The notes beneath the pieces were generated by a model, which saw only the letters and a program-made list of their open reading frames with translations, was not told the DNA's origin and did not search any database. Of a DNA stretch of 64,000 nt, positions 1 to 11,200 are shown piece after piece. The stretch spans positions 1 through 64,000 of the forward strand of contig JALJCO010003967.1 in assembly GCA_023101725.1 (NCBI GenBank), written 5' to 3'. The stretch's first letter is position 1; each line of letters starts with the position of its first letter. Source of the DNA: Atherinomorus stipes (lineage: Eukaryota > Chordata > Actinopteri > Atheriniformes > Atherinidae). The position numbers and the translations under genes were made by a program.

Positions 1-3000
1 AGAGTCTGACCACAGACCTGAACCTGGACCTGATGATGATGGTAGAGTCTGACCACAGACCTGAACCTGGACCTGATGATGATGATGTTAGAGTCTGACC
101 ACAGACCTGAACCTGAACCTGGACCTGATGATGATGTTAGAGTCTGACCACAGACCTGAACCTGAACCTGGACCTGATGATGATGTTAGAGTCTGACCAC
201 AGACCTGAACCTGAACCTGGACCTGATGATGATGTTAGAGTCTGACCACAGACCTGAACCTGAACCTGGACCTGATGATGATGTTAGAGTCTGACCACAG
301 ACCTGAACCTGGACCTGGACCTGATGATGATGGTAGAGTCTGACCACAGACCTGAACCTGGACCTGATGATGATGTTAGAGTCTGACCACAGACCTGAAC
401 CTGAACCTGGACCTGATGATGATGATGTTAGAGTCTGACCACAGACCTGAACCTGAACCTGGACCTGATGATGATGTTAGAGTCTGACCACAGACCTGAA
501 CCTGAACCTGGACCTGATGATGATGGTAGAGTCTGACCCTAGTCCTGAACCTGGACCTGATGATGATGATGTTAGAGTCTGACCACAGACCTGAACCTGA
601 ACCTGGACCTGATGATGATGTTAGAGTCTGACCACAGACCTGAACCTGAACCTGGACCTGATGATGATGTTAGAGTCTGACCACAGACCTGAACCTGGAC
701 CTGATGATGATGATGTTAGAGTCTGACCACAGACCTGAACCTGAACCTGGACCTGATGATGATGTTAGAGTCTGACCACAGCACCTGAACCTGGACCTGA
801 TGATGATGGTAGAGTCTGACCACAGACCTGAACCTGGACCTGGACCTGATGATGATGTTAGAGTCTGACCACAGACCTGAACCTGAACCTGGACCTGATG
901 ATGATGTTAGAGTCTGACCACAGACCTGAACCTGAACCTGGACCTGATGATGATGTTAGAGTCTGACCACAGACCTGAACCTGAACCTGGACCTGATGAT
1001 GATGTTAGAGTCTGACCACAGACCTGAACCTGGACCTGATGATGATGATGTTAGAGTCTGACCACAGACCTGAACCTGGACCTGATGATGATGTTAGAGT
1101 CTGACCACAGACCTGAACCTGGACCTGATGATGATGTTAGAGTCTGACCACAGACCTGAACCTGGACCTGATGATGATGTTAGAGTCTGACCACAGACCT
1201 GAACCTGAACCTGGACCTGATGATGATGGTTAGAGTCTGACCACAGACCTGAACCTGGACCTGATGATGATGATGTTAGAGTCTGACCACAGACCTGAAC
1301 CTGGACCTGATGATGATGGTAGAGTCTGACCACAGACCTGAACCTGGACCTGATGATGATGTTAGAGTCTGACCACGACTGAACCTGAACCTGGACCTGA
1401 TGATGATGTTAGAGTCTGACCACAGACCTGAACCTGGACCTGATGATGATGGTAGAGTCTGACCACAGACCTGAACCTGGACCTGATGATGATGTTAGAG
1501 TCTGACCACAGACCTGAACCTGAACCTGGACCTGATGATGATGTTAGAGTCTGACCACAGACCTGAACCTGAACCTGGACCTGATGATGATGTTAGAGTC
1601 TGACCACAGACCTGAACCTGAACCTGGACCTGATGATGATGTTAGAGTCTGACCACAGACCTGAACCTGAACCTGGACCTGATGATGATGTTAGAGTCTG
1701 ACCACAGACCTGAACCTGAACCTGGACCTGATGATGATGTTAGAGTCTGACCACAGACCTGAACCTGAACCTGGACCTGATGATGATGTTAGAGTCTGAC
1801 CACAGACCTGAACCTGAACCTGGACCTGATGATGATGTTAGAGTCTGACCACAGACCTGAACCTGGACCTGATGATGATGTTAGAGTCTGACCACAGACC
1901 TGAACCTGAACCTGGACCTGATGATGATGTTAGAGTCTGACCACAGACCTGAACCTGGACCTGATGATGATGGTAGAGTCTGACCACAGACCTGAACCTG
2001 GACCTGATGATGATGGTAGAGTCTGACCACAGACCTGAACCTGAACCTGGACCTGATGATGATGTTAGAGTCTGACCACAGACCTGAACCTGAACCTGGA
2101 CCTGATGATGATGGTAGAGTCTGACCACAGACCTGAACCTGGAGACCTGATGATGATGGTAGAGTCTGACCACAGACCTGAACCTGGACCTGATGATGAT
2201 GTTAGAGTCTGACCACAGACCTGAACCTGAACCTGGACCTGATGATGATGTTAGAGTCTGACCACAGACCTGAACCTGGACCTGATGATGATGTTAGAGT
2301 CTGACCACAGACCTGAACCTGAACCTGGACCTGATGATGATGTTAGAGTCTGACCACAGACCTGAACCTGAACCTGGACCTGATGATGATGTTAGAGTCT
2401 GACCACAGACCTGAACCTGAACCTGGACCTGATGATGATGTTAGAGTCTGACCACAGACCTGAACCTGGACCTGGACCTGATGATGATGTTAGAGTCTGA
2501 CCACAGACCTGAACCTGAACCTGGACCTGATGATGATGTTAGAGTCTGACCACAGACCTGAACCTGAACCTGGACCTGATGATGATGATGTTAGAGTCTG
2601 ACCACAGACCTGAACCTGAACCTGGACCTGATGATGATGTTAGAGTCTGACCACAGACCTGAACCTGAACCTGGACCTGATGATGATGATGTTAGAGTCT
2701 GACCACAGACCTGAACCTGAACCTGGACCTGATGATGATGGTAGAGTCTGACCACAGACCTGAACCTGAACCTGGACCTGATGATGATGTTAGAGTCTGA
2801 CCACAGACCTGAACCTGAACCTGGACCTGATGATGATGTTAGAGTCTGACCACAGACCTGAACCTGGACCTGATGATGATGATGTTAGAGTCTGACCACA
2901 GACCTGAACCTGGACCTGATGATGTTAGAGTCTGACCACAGACCTGAACCTGAACCTGGACCTGATGATGATGTTAGAGTCTGACCACAGACCTGAACCT

Positions 3001-4664
3001 GAACCTGGACCTGATGATGATGATGTTAGAGTCTGACCACAGACCTGAACCTCAACCTGGACCTGATGATGATGTTAGAGTCTGACCACAGACCTGAACC
3101 TGGACCTGATGATGATGTTAGAGTCTGACCACAGACCTGAACCTGACCTGGACCTGATGATGATGTTAGAGTCTGACCACAGACCTGAACCTGGACCTGA
3201 TGATGATGTTAGAGTCTGACCACAGCACCTGAACCTGGACCTGATGATGATGTTAGAGTCTGACCACAGACCTGAACCTGAACCTGGACCTGATGATGAT
3301 GATGTTAGAGTCTGACCACAGACCTGAACCTGAACCTGGACCTGATGATGATGTTAGAGTCTGACCACAGACCTGAACCTGAACCTGGACCTGATGATGA
3401 TGTTAGAGTCTGACCACAGACCTGAACCTGAACCTGGACCTGATGATGATGTTAGAGTCTGACCACAGACCTGAACCTGAACCTGGACCTGATGATGATG
3501 TTAGAGTCTGACCACAGACCTGAACCTGAACCTGGACCTGATGATGATGTTAGAGTCTGACCACAGACCTGAACCTGAACCTGGACCTGATGATGATGTT
3601 AGAGTCTGACCACAGACCTGAACCTGGACCTGATGATGATGATGTTAGAGTCTGACCACAGACCTGAACCTGAACCTGGACCTGATGATGATGTTAGAGT
3701 CTGACCACAGACCTGAACCTGAACCTGGACCTGATGATGATGTTAGAGTCTGACCACAGACCTGAACCTGGACCTGATGATGTTAGAGTCTGACCACAGA
3801 CCTGAACCTGGACCTGGACCTGATGATGATGTTAGAGTCTGACCACAGACCTGAACCTGAACCTGGACCTGATGATGATGTTAGAGTCTGACCACAGACC
3901 TGAACCTGAACCTGGACCTGATGATGATGTTAGAGTCTGACCACAGACCTGAACCTGAACCTGGACCTGATGATGATGTTAGAGTCTGACCACAGACCTG
4001 AACCTGGACCTGATGATGATGTTAGAGTCTGACCACAGACCTGAACCTGGACCTGATGATGATGATGTTAGAGTCTGACCACAGACCTGAACCTGAACCT
4101 GGACCTGATGATGATGATGTTAGAGTCTGACCACAGACCTGACCTGAACCTGGACCTGATGATGATGGTTAGAGTCTGACCACAGACCTGAACCTGGACC
4201 TGATGATGATGGTAGAGTCTGACCACAGACCTGAACCTGGACCTGATGATGATGGTAGAGTCTGACCACAGACCTGAACCTGGACCTGATGATGATGGTA
4301 GAGTCTGACCACAGACCTGAACCTGGACCTGACCTGATGATGATGTTAGAGTCTGACCACAGACCTGAACCTGGACCTGATGATGATGGTAGAGTCTGAC
4401 CACAGACCTGAACCTGGACCTGATGATGATGATGTTAGAGTCTGACCACAGACCTGAACCTGGACCTGATGATGGTGGTAGAGTCTGACCACAGACCTGA
4501 ACCTGGACCTGATGATGATGGTAGATCTGATCACAGACCTGAACCTGGACCTGATGATGATGGTAGAGTCTGACCACAGACCTGAACCTGGACCTGATGA
4601 TGATGGTAGAGTCTGACCACAGACCTGAACCTGGACCTGATGATGATGGTAGAGTCTGACCACA
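1..4664. repeat. Large minisatellite (VNTR), 43-52 bp unit, about 97 copies
   Basis: The whole stretch is one tandem array that is already running at base 1, so its left end lies outside the window. The common unit is 49 bp. It has a constant 15-base head (AGAGTCTGACCACAG), then hexamers ACCTGA (one or two) and ACCTGG (one or two), then ACCTGATGATGATG with an optional extra ATG, then TT or GT. Adding or losing a hexamer or an ATG gives 43, 46, 49 and 52 bp classes. Isolated point changes occur (for example near 535 and 781). The apparent open frames inside it are periodic translations of the repeat and are not genes. Copy number is my estimate from length divided by mean unit. Confidence 0.97.
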
Positions 4665-4786
4665 GCCTTCTCCAACATCCCAAAGATCCTCAATGGCGTT
4701 CAGGTCTGGACTCGGTGGGGGCCGATCCATGAGTGGAAATGATGTCTCATGCTGCCTGAACCAGTCTTTCACATTCTGAGCCCCAC
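4665..4786 (-). pseudogene. Tc1-like transposase C-terminal fragment
   Basis: Reading the minus strand from about 4786 gives AQNVKDWFRQHETSF, then a block ending PPPSPDLNAIEDLWDV. This is the signature of Tc1/mariner (DDE_3) transposases, in which a conserved SPDLNPIE(N/D/H)LW block carries the last catalytic acidic region. Only about 40 residues remain. Homology stops where the minisatellite begins, and a short ACCTGA-type repeat begins on the other side. It is a dead fragment. Family assignment rests on the motif only. Confidence 0.75.
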
Positions 4787-4789
4787 ATA

Positions 4790-4866
4790 TCCTAGACCTG
4801 AACCTTCACCTGGATCTGGACCTGAACCTAGACCTGGATCTGAACCTGAACCTAGACCTGAGCATC
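4790..4866. repeat. Short degenerate hexamer repeat (CCTGRA/CCTAGA type)
   Basis: About 75 bases of imperfect hexamers (CCTAGA, CCTGAA, CCTGGA, CCTTCA variants) related to the ACCTGA/ACCTGG part of the large array at 1-4664 but lacking its 15-base head. It lies on the far side of the Tc1-like fragment. It may be an older, unexpanded relative of the array. Confidence 0.7.
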
Positions 4867-7190
4867 TGCAGCAACCGCAGGGGTCTGTTGAACGAAGCAG
4901 GTTTAATGAAAACTTTGAGTTGTTTAACCCTGAAATTCTGGAAACTGTGAGTTTTCTGTAACACAAATGTATGTAAGTCAACCCAGGGAAAGAGAAGGCA
5001 CTCTAGCCTGTTTCACGAAGAGGGGGAACTTAAACCCTCGGTCAGTTACCATAGTAACAGACTCTGAAACTAACCTGGTTGGGAGCAGGATAATGTGTAG
5101 AAACCTTGAGTTTCTCACTGTCTCCGCCCTCTTTCAGCCAGACTTGCTGTTTCATTCATTCATTGTGCGTCTCTAATAAAACATAGACATGATGCTGCAT
5201 CACTTCATCTGCCTTTCCGGCCACATTTCTTCCTGGAAGACGATGGTCCACTATCCTTCCAGTTTTTCATAATGCGTTGGACTGTTCTGAACCCAGTTTT
5301 AGTTTCTGCATCTCCTTAGATGTTTTTCACCTCTTGATGCCAATGATCTGACCCTTCTCAGACAGACTAACATCTTTTCCACCACCACAGATGTGTCTTT
5401 CCACATGCTTGTTTAGGAAATGAGAAGCAAGTCATTGCATCAGTTGGTGTTAATAACTTGTTGCAGCTGAATAATCACCCATGCCCTGTTTGCTTTGTTA
5501 AATCCAGATGGAGACTTTTTTTTTTTTTGGCCAGGCAGTGTATACACCAGAAATCACCAAATCCAGACCTCTTGGGCCAGAGTCTGGAAGGTTTTCAACA
5601 TGTTCCTGCACCAGCACACCTGACTCAAATTAAATGGATCCAACAGCCAATCAAGTTCTGCACAATGACTCAGTAATTTGATTCAGGTGTGTTGGAACAA
5701 GAACACAGTGAAAACACTCTGGAGACTGGCCCAAGAGGTCCGGATTTGGTGATCCCTGATATGCACCAAACATTTCTGTTACTTGGCAAATGGGAAATCC
5801 ACAAAATTACAAAACAGCATGTTCATCCCTGTTATACAATTATTTAACATTACTGTCATATTTGTTCTATAGGAGCTCCTTTAATCAGCCTGTTTTTTCT
5901 TTAAGGCATCTCTTCTTTTAAAGGTAAATAACTTTGATTTCAGCAGTGAACACTGTTAAACTGGTAAATTTTGTTTTTGCTTTTTTAGCCACTTGGCTGT
6001 AGCTTTTATCATTATATGATATCAAGTTCTGATGTGAGCCAGCTTTCTAGTTTCCTTGAACCCAAATGTGATTAAATGGCTCATAAACTAACATTTTTGT
6101 CTTCTGTTTAGCACAGAACTGATGACAGAAATAAATAATAAAATAATGCAGCTGCCTGGTTTTTAAATAGTTTATTCAGAAAATGTTCACTTTTCTTTAA
6201 TGTTTACTTTTTTGTGATTGCACAGTTTAGTCTATTTTGACTTTTTAAGTTTCCTGCATGCACAGAGGAGGAACTGAAGATGTGGCAAAGAGTCTCGATA
6301 AGACAAATGCTAAATGGTTTCGAACCACTGAATTTATCTTGATGAGGAGCTACATCTAAGCTTCACACACACATCCTCATATGTAAAATTACAACATTAA
6401 AATTGTAATGTAATAGAAATGATGCCTACTGGAAGAAGTTTCAAGTGTTACACCAAATGGAGTCATTAAAAGCCAAGTACTGTAAAATCAGAATATTTCT
6501 CAGGATACAAACATTACATAGATGTTCACTAATCAGAAGGTTGGCAGTTGTCATTTGTAATTAGTTGCCACAGTAAATTATATTGATTTATGAAAATGGA
6601 TTAAAACATTTCTGGCCTATTATTGTAAATTGAAAATTGTGAGAAAATGTGTGAAATTGATGGTTTAAAGAGGTCATGTGACCTCTGCGTTTGTCAGAAA
6701 GCTACAACTTTGGTCTTAAATAAAAGCCCTGGATGTTCCCTTTAAAATGATACCAAACAACCAAATATAGAATATTTACAATCTGGAAAATTATTGCAAT
6801 TTCTAATATTGGGTGAATAATCACCAATTATGCTAATTAGTAAGTTATTACAACTAAACCGTAACTTGGATTCAGCGCCAAAAAATACTATAGGAACATC
6901 TGAGTAAACACTTTTACCACCTCATTTTCCTGAAGGGTTTTCGTCATTATTCTTGGATGTATCCGCTCATTTAAGTCCGCAAACTATTTAACCAACTCTT
7001 GCATATTTATATGTCCAGGTGTTGCTTTCTGAAATGCAAATTAAAGCAATTTTCCATTAATTACGCCAGATTAATGACCTGTTCAGTTTGTTTTCTACAA
7101 AAGTGAAAAATCAAAAAGGTTTTTTGGATTTTTCAGAACCAGTAAAATGTAAAATGGTGCTTCAAACCCAGACATGACGGATCAATTTAC
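4867..7190. other. Intergenic, AT-rich, no gene seen
   Basis: Downstream flank of rcc2. I see no exon-like frames with splice signals here, and the short open frames are not recognisable. It contains one hAT-type MITE (listed separately) and several A/T homopolymer runs; the rest is unassigned single-copy-looking DNA. Confidence 0.6.
5548..5758. mobile_element. hAT-type MITE with inverted termini
   Basis: Ends are inverted copies: the left begins CAGAAATCACCAAATCCAG and the right ends with its complement, closing in GGTGATCCCTG, and both include the CCTCTTGGGCC block. The flanking 8-mers GTATACAC and ATATGCAC match at 6 of 8 positions, compatible with an aged hAT-style 8-bp target duplication. 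Non-coding. Confidence 0.65.
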
Positions 7191-7197
7191 ATGAACC

Positions 7198-7203
7198 TTT
7201 ATT
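7198..7203 (-). terminator. Candidate poly(A) signal of rcc2
   Basis: The plus-strand TTTATT here is AATAAA on the minus strand, about 0.9 kb past the rcc2 stop at 8097. The interval between would be the 3' UTR. Open frames inside it (for example 7210-7515) are taken as chance. No transcript data are available to confirm the cleavage site. Confidence 0.5.
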
Positions 7204-8096
7204 TAATCATTGCAATGGAAAAAAAGTCAATGTAACCAAGAGAATTTTCACCATAAAAAACAGTACAGACAGACAGAACTCGTCATGCTGTTACAACAAG
7301 GACTTGCACGCCCTGATAACGTCGTACCAGGTCCAAACTCTGCGTTGTTGCGTGAAGTTCTGAGCTGCTTTGAAACCGCTTTGAGCGTAGGAACAATTGA
7401 AATCTATGAAAGACGAGAGCTGTCGGACACTGGAGGGGCCGAGGTGAGCATCCTGGATGCACACGGAGAAGAAAATAAAAAGGAATGTAACATCAGGTGG
7501 AGTGCACAACTTTAGAACATCACGTTCCAAATCCTGACTGTAATCTGTGGCAGCGACACACACGAACGTCTGCACTGCCACATAAACAAAATGATCAGCT
7601 GGTCATCACAAACAAGACTTCCATACCCTGAACACAGACGTAGAAAAGGCACAGGTATGGAGCGTTGGTCTCTGAAAACCCCTCAGTGGGAAAAGACTGA
7701 GGTCCCTGCGATAGCACCAGAAAATATCAACTATCATTTCAAATAAAACAAAGACAAAAACTAGAGACATGAATGCTGAGCGAGTTTTTAAATGAAAATT
7801 GTTCTGTTTGTTTTTTCTTTAGGGAAGCACACGAGTGCTCAGAGTGAACTGTTGCAGGTTCACTCCAGGTGTGGGGGGTGGGGGTGTGACATTTTGACCA
7901 TTCACAGTGAGAGCTGGACCGCCCGGACCATCTGTCCGTCTCCAGTCCCATCTTCTCTTATTTTAGCGTCCAAATTGGTGTGGAAGCAGTTTGCTGGTAG
8001 TTGAGATGTCTTGTGCGCGGCTCCCCTGAACCCCAGCCTCCACCGGTGAGCGGTGCTCCAGTCAAACAGGTGGAGCCTTCTGTCGGAGAGCCCCCG

Positions 8097-8201
8097 TCAG
8101 ATTGTTCGGGGGTTGTACTCGGGTAGCTTTTTCAGTTTCTCTTCCTCCTGCGGAGCGTCCTGCCTGGCGATGATCAGCGAATGAGAGTAGCCCATCACCA
8201 C
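8097..8201 (-). CDS. rcc2: rcc2 coding exon 12 (stop exon)
   Basis: 105 bp including the TGA at 8099-8097, after a TGCAG acceptor. It encodes [20 protein letters not shown], then [14 protein letters not shown]. The [10 protein letters not shown] terminus is the family hallmark; only the last residue differs (I for the usual L). Confidence 0.95.
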   Translation of the reverse strand: MVMGYSHSLIIARQDAPQEEEKLKKLPEYNPRTI

Positions 8202-11200
8202 CTGCAGACAAGTTGAGCACAGAGTGGAACGTGAGGCGGCGTTCTGCAGATTCAGAACTGAGACGGCAGCAACTTTCTTCAGGGAAACTCAGAACTTGCA
8301 AAGTAGTTCCACCTCAGTGACGGGGATTTGGGGGCCTCAGGGGTTTTAGGGGTTAAATCGTGACATTTCTGCTCTCAGAGCCAGTTCTTTGAACAACAGT
8401 CACTACTGCTGAATAGGGTTGAGCATCTGATTTTAGAAATAAAAATATTTTTTTCCAGCTTCACATTGGCTTGGGCATCGAAAATAGGAATCGCAATTTA
8501 AAAATTTGAACGATTCCAGGATAATCAGAGAGTTCGTCCCAGTTCCCATCGATACTTGATTCTTGATGCCAAACCCTGGTGTTGAATCCAGCCATATATT
8601 TGTAAAATAAATAGTATTTCTCATCAAGACTTGTGTATATTTCATTTCATTTTAATGTTTGGTTAAAATATTAAATACCTGCCTTTTCTAAACCAAAGGC
8701 TAAAAAACCCCCCCAAAAAACCACAAACAAAAACCCCAAAGAAAATAAACTTGTTAGCATAAATTGCAGAATTTGGCTAAAATATAAGCTGTGTGATATT
8801 AAATTTGGAGTTGGCTTTTCTAATGGAACCAAGCTTAAAAAAAAAAAAAACCAAAGTTCTTTAAAATAAGTGGGAAGTATCCCAAAAACATGATGAATGT
8901 GGATATGCCAACAATAGCTGGAAGCAGCATCCAACAACCATCCAGCAATCATTAATCCTAAAAGATTGAGTCGAAGGCAGCTGGACTTCTTTTTGTCTCA
9001 TTAAAGCCGGTTTGATCACCGTGACCTGGATGACCGAGAACCTGCACAAGCAAGCAATAAGGAGTATAAGATTTAGAATCGGCCATAAATCTCAGCGCTT
9101 CGTAACTAGAACATGTAAACAATGTGCGGTTTCATTCATGGAAACGTAAAAAAGAAATGGCAGCAATTTTCCTCTTTTTAGCCTCAAATGACATAAACTA
9201 CACGTTTTCTGACATCAGAATAGAAAAATGTAATTTCACTTCAAGTTGTAGAAGTTATTAGATCGCATCGTCCCCATATTGTCCACTTTCTCACCAAACC
9301 TCAAATTCCTGCATCACCGCGACATATTTCCAGGCTTCTTTGGTCTTTTACCGGATCAGGTGATAAAGACGCTAAATAACAGCTCGATTTTCACCGATAA
9401 GCTGCTCCGGAGAGTCCTGCATGAAGCTGATCGGCCTCAGACTGCCGCCGATTGGAGCAGACATCTTGGATGGGTCCCTCATGCGATCCCAGTGCATTTA
9501 TTTCAATTGAGGAAGGTATATTCCCAACTACCAAAATCCTAACTCCCAGGTTTTGACCATATTTTCACCTGGTTTGGTTTGTCACTCATTTACAATCAGA
9601 TAACTGGGGCGGGGTTTAGCTCCGCCATGTACGGAGGCTTCCTGTCCTCAGCGCAGCCGGCTGTCAAATAAAGGTCACAAAGCACCGATACCATACCCGG
9701 ATCGGATATCGGCTCCAATACAGACTAATTAGCTGGATCGGATATTAGATGAATGTGGCCGATCCAGTCATTTCTTTCTTTCTTTTAATCAATATCATAC
9801 ATTTTTAAATATCTGTTTGCAATGAACTTAAGATGGAAGCGGTATTCATTTCTTTCTGCTGCCAATGTACAGCAAATCTTTTTATGTGTTAATTTGTTAC
9901 CTCTTTTAACAAGGCTAAATATTTATGTCAAGCCTGATCTCTAACATGGAAGCGATACGGTTTGTTCTTTCAACAGTAGCATCAGATCGGTATCGGCCGA
10001 TACTCCCAGCCCAGGTATCGGTATAGGATTGGATCAACTGGATCAGTGCATCTATCATTGTTCAAGCTTACTTGTGAGTTTATTCTGACACTGAACATTC
10101 GATCCAGTGTTCAGGTTTTTTTCCTAGAAATGTAATCAAATTATCATATTTGGGGCTATATAATACCTAATTTGCATATTTAACATATAATCTCAGAAAA
10201 CATGCACTGCAAAAAATGATATTCCTAAAGTGAGGAATAAACCAGGAAAGTTTCAGGCTACAAGTTTGACCCCATTTACAAAACCATGTCTTCAGATAAA
10301 TCGTCTACACCGTTAAAACCTGGAGACCAGCCAGCGCTACGGAGGAACCTTCGTAAGTAAACACGCCACTCTGCTTACAGGAAATGAAGGTGGCGGTCAG
10401 CTTGTTACCTGCTCAATGTAGATGCCATCCAAGGTTTTCACCTCCTGAGCGGTTGTTGAGGATTTAGGCTTGTTGTCTCCGTATCCCTTGAAGAAAACAT
10501 GATGCATGAAGTTAGTGTCATCTTCCTGACTCGCATCCAACAGCCAACATCACGCCTCCAGCAGAGCATGAGGACGGGTGAGTTTATGATCAAGTGTCAG
10601 GTCAACAGTGATGCGTGCTTTGCTGTGCTTGCGTAGCGTTAGCAAACAGCCAGTTACTGCAGAAATAAGTGTAGGAAACATGTCCACAATGAGCTTTCAT
10701 CACTCCGTCTGCGTGTTCAGATGCATTTAAGACTGATGGGGAGGTGAAAACATTACCGTCTGCAGCAACCGTCATGACCTCATGTCACTCATGCTGAGCT
10801 CACACCAAACGATTTTCACAGTCCCAGACGTAAAAACAGAAAGTCTAATAAATCTGAGGTTTACTGGAGTTACAGCGCTCGTTCGCTAAGTTTAAGGTGC
10901 TCTTCTGCACAGTTACATCAGCCTTTTCCTCGTCTTGGGCTGGCAATGTTATCAGACGTGTTTTTATTATCGCAAGTCGCTGGGACGCAACACGATCGAC
11001 CCAAAGCAGAGTTCTGGCAGCAGCTGCAACAGGACTGCCAGAGCCGTCCATACTCAGAGCTGCGACACGCGTCGACCACGTGACTCACGGAGGCTTCAGC
11101 AGTTCCAAGCAAACCCCGAGCTGTCGTATCTTACTGCAGAACAGACAGCAGCCATCAGACTACTGACGGTAAAATCATGCCAATAAAAGGCAACACAAAG

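Noticed and set aside
1..4664. CRISPR-like appearance of a constant 15-mer with variable spacers
   Set aside because: The intervening sequence is itself repetitive (hexamers and ATG triplets), not unique spacers, and the setting is a vertebrate genome.
1094..4772. Open frames of 79-234 codons within the left array
   Set aside because: They are periodic translations of the minisatellite (SSSGPGSGLWSD-like repeats). The longest merely runs into the Tc1 transposase fragment.
7210..7581. Opposed open frames of 101 and 96 codons
   Set aside because: Both lie in the likely rcc2 3' UTR, overlap on opposite strands and match no family I recognise.
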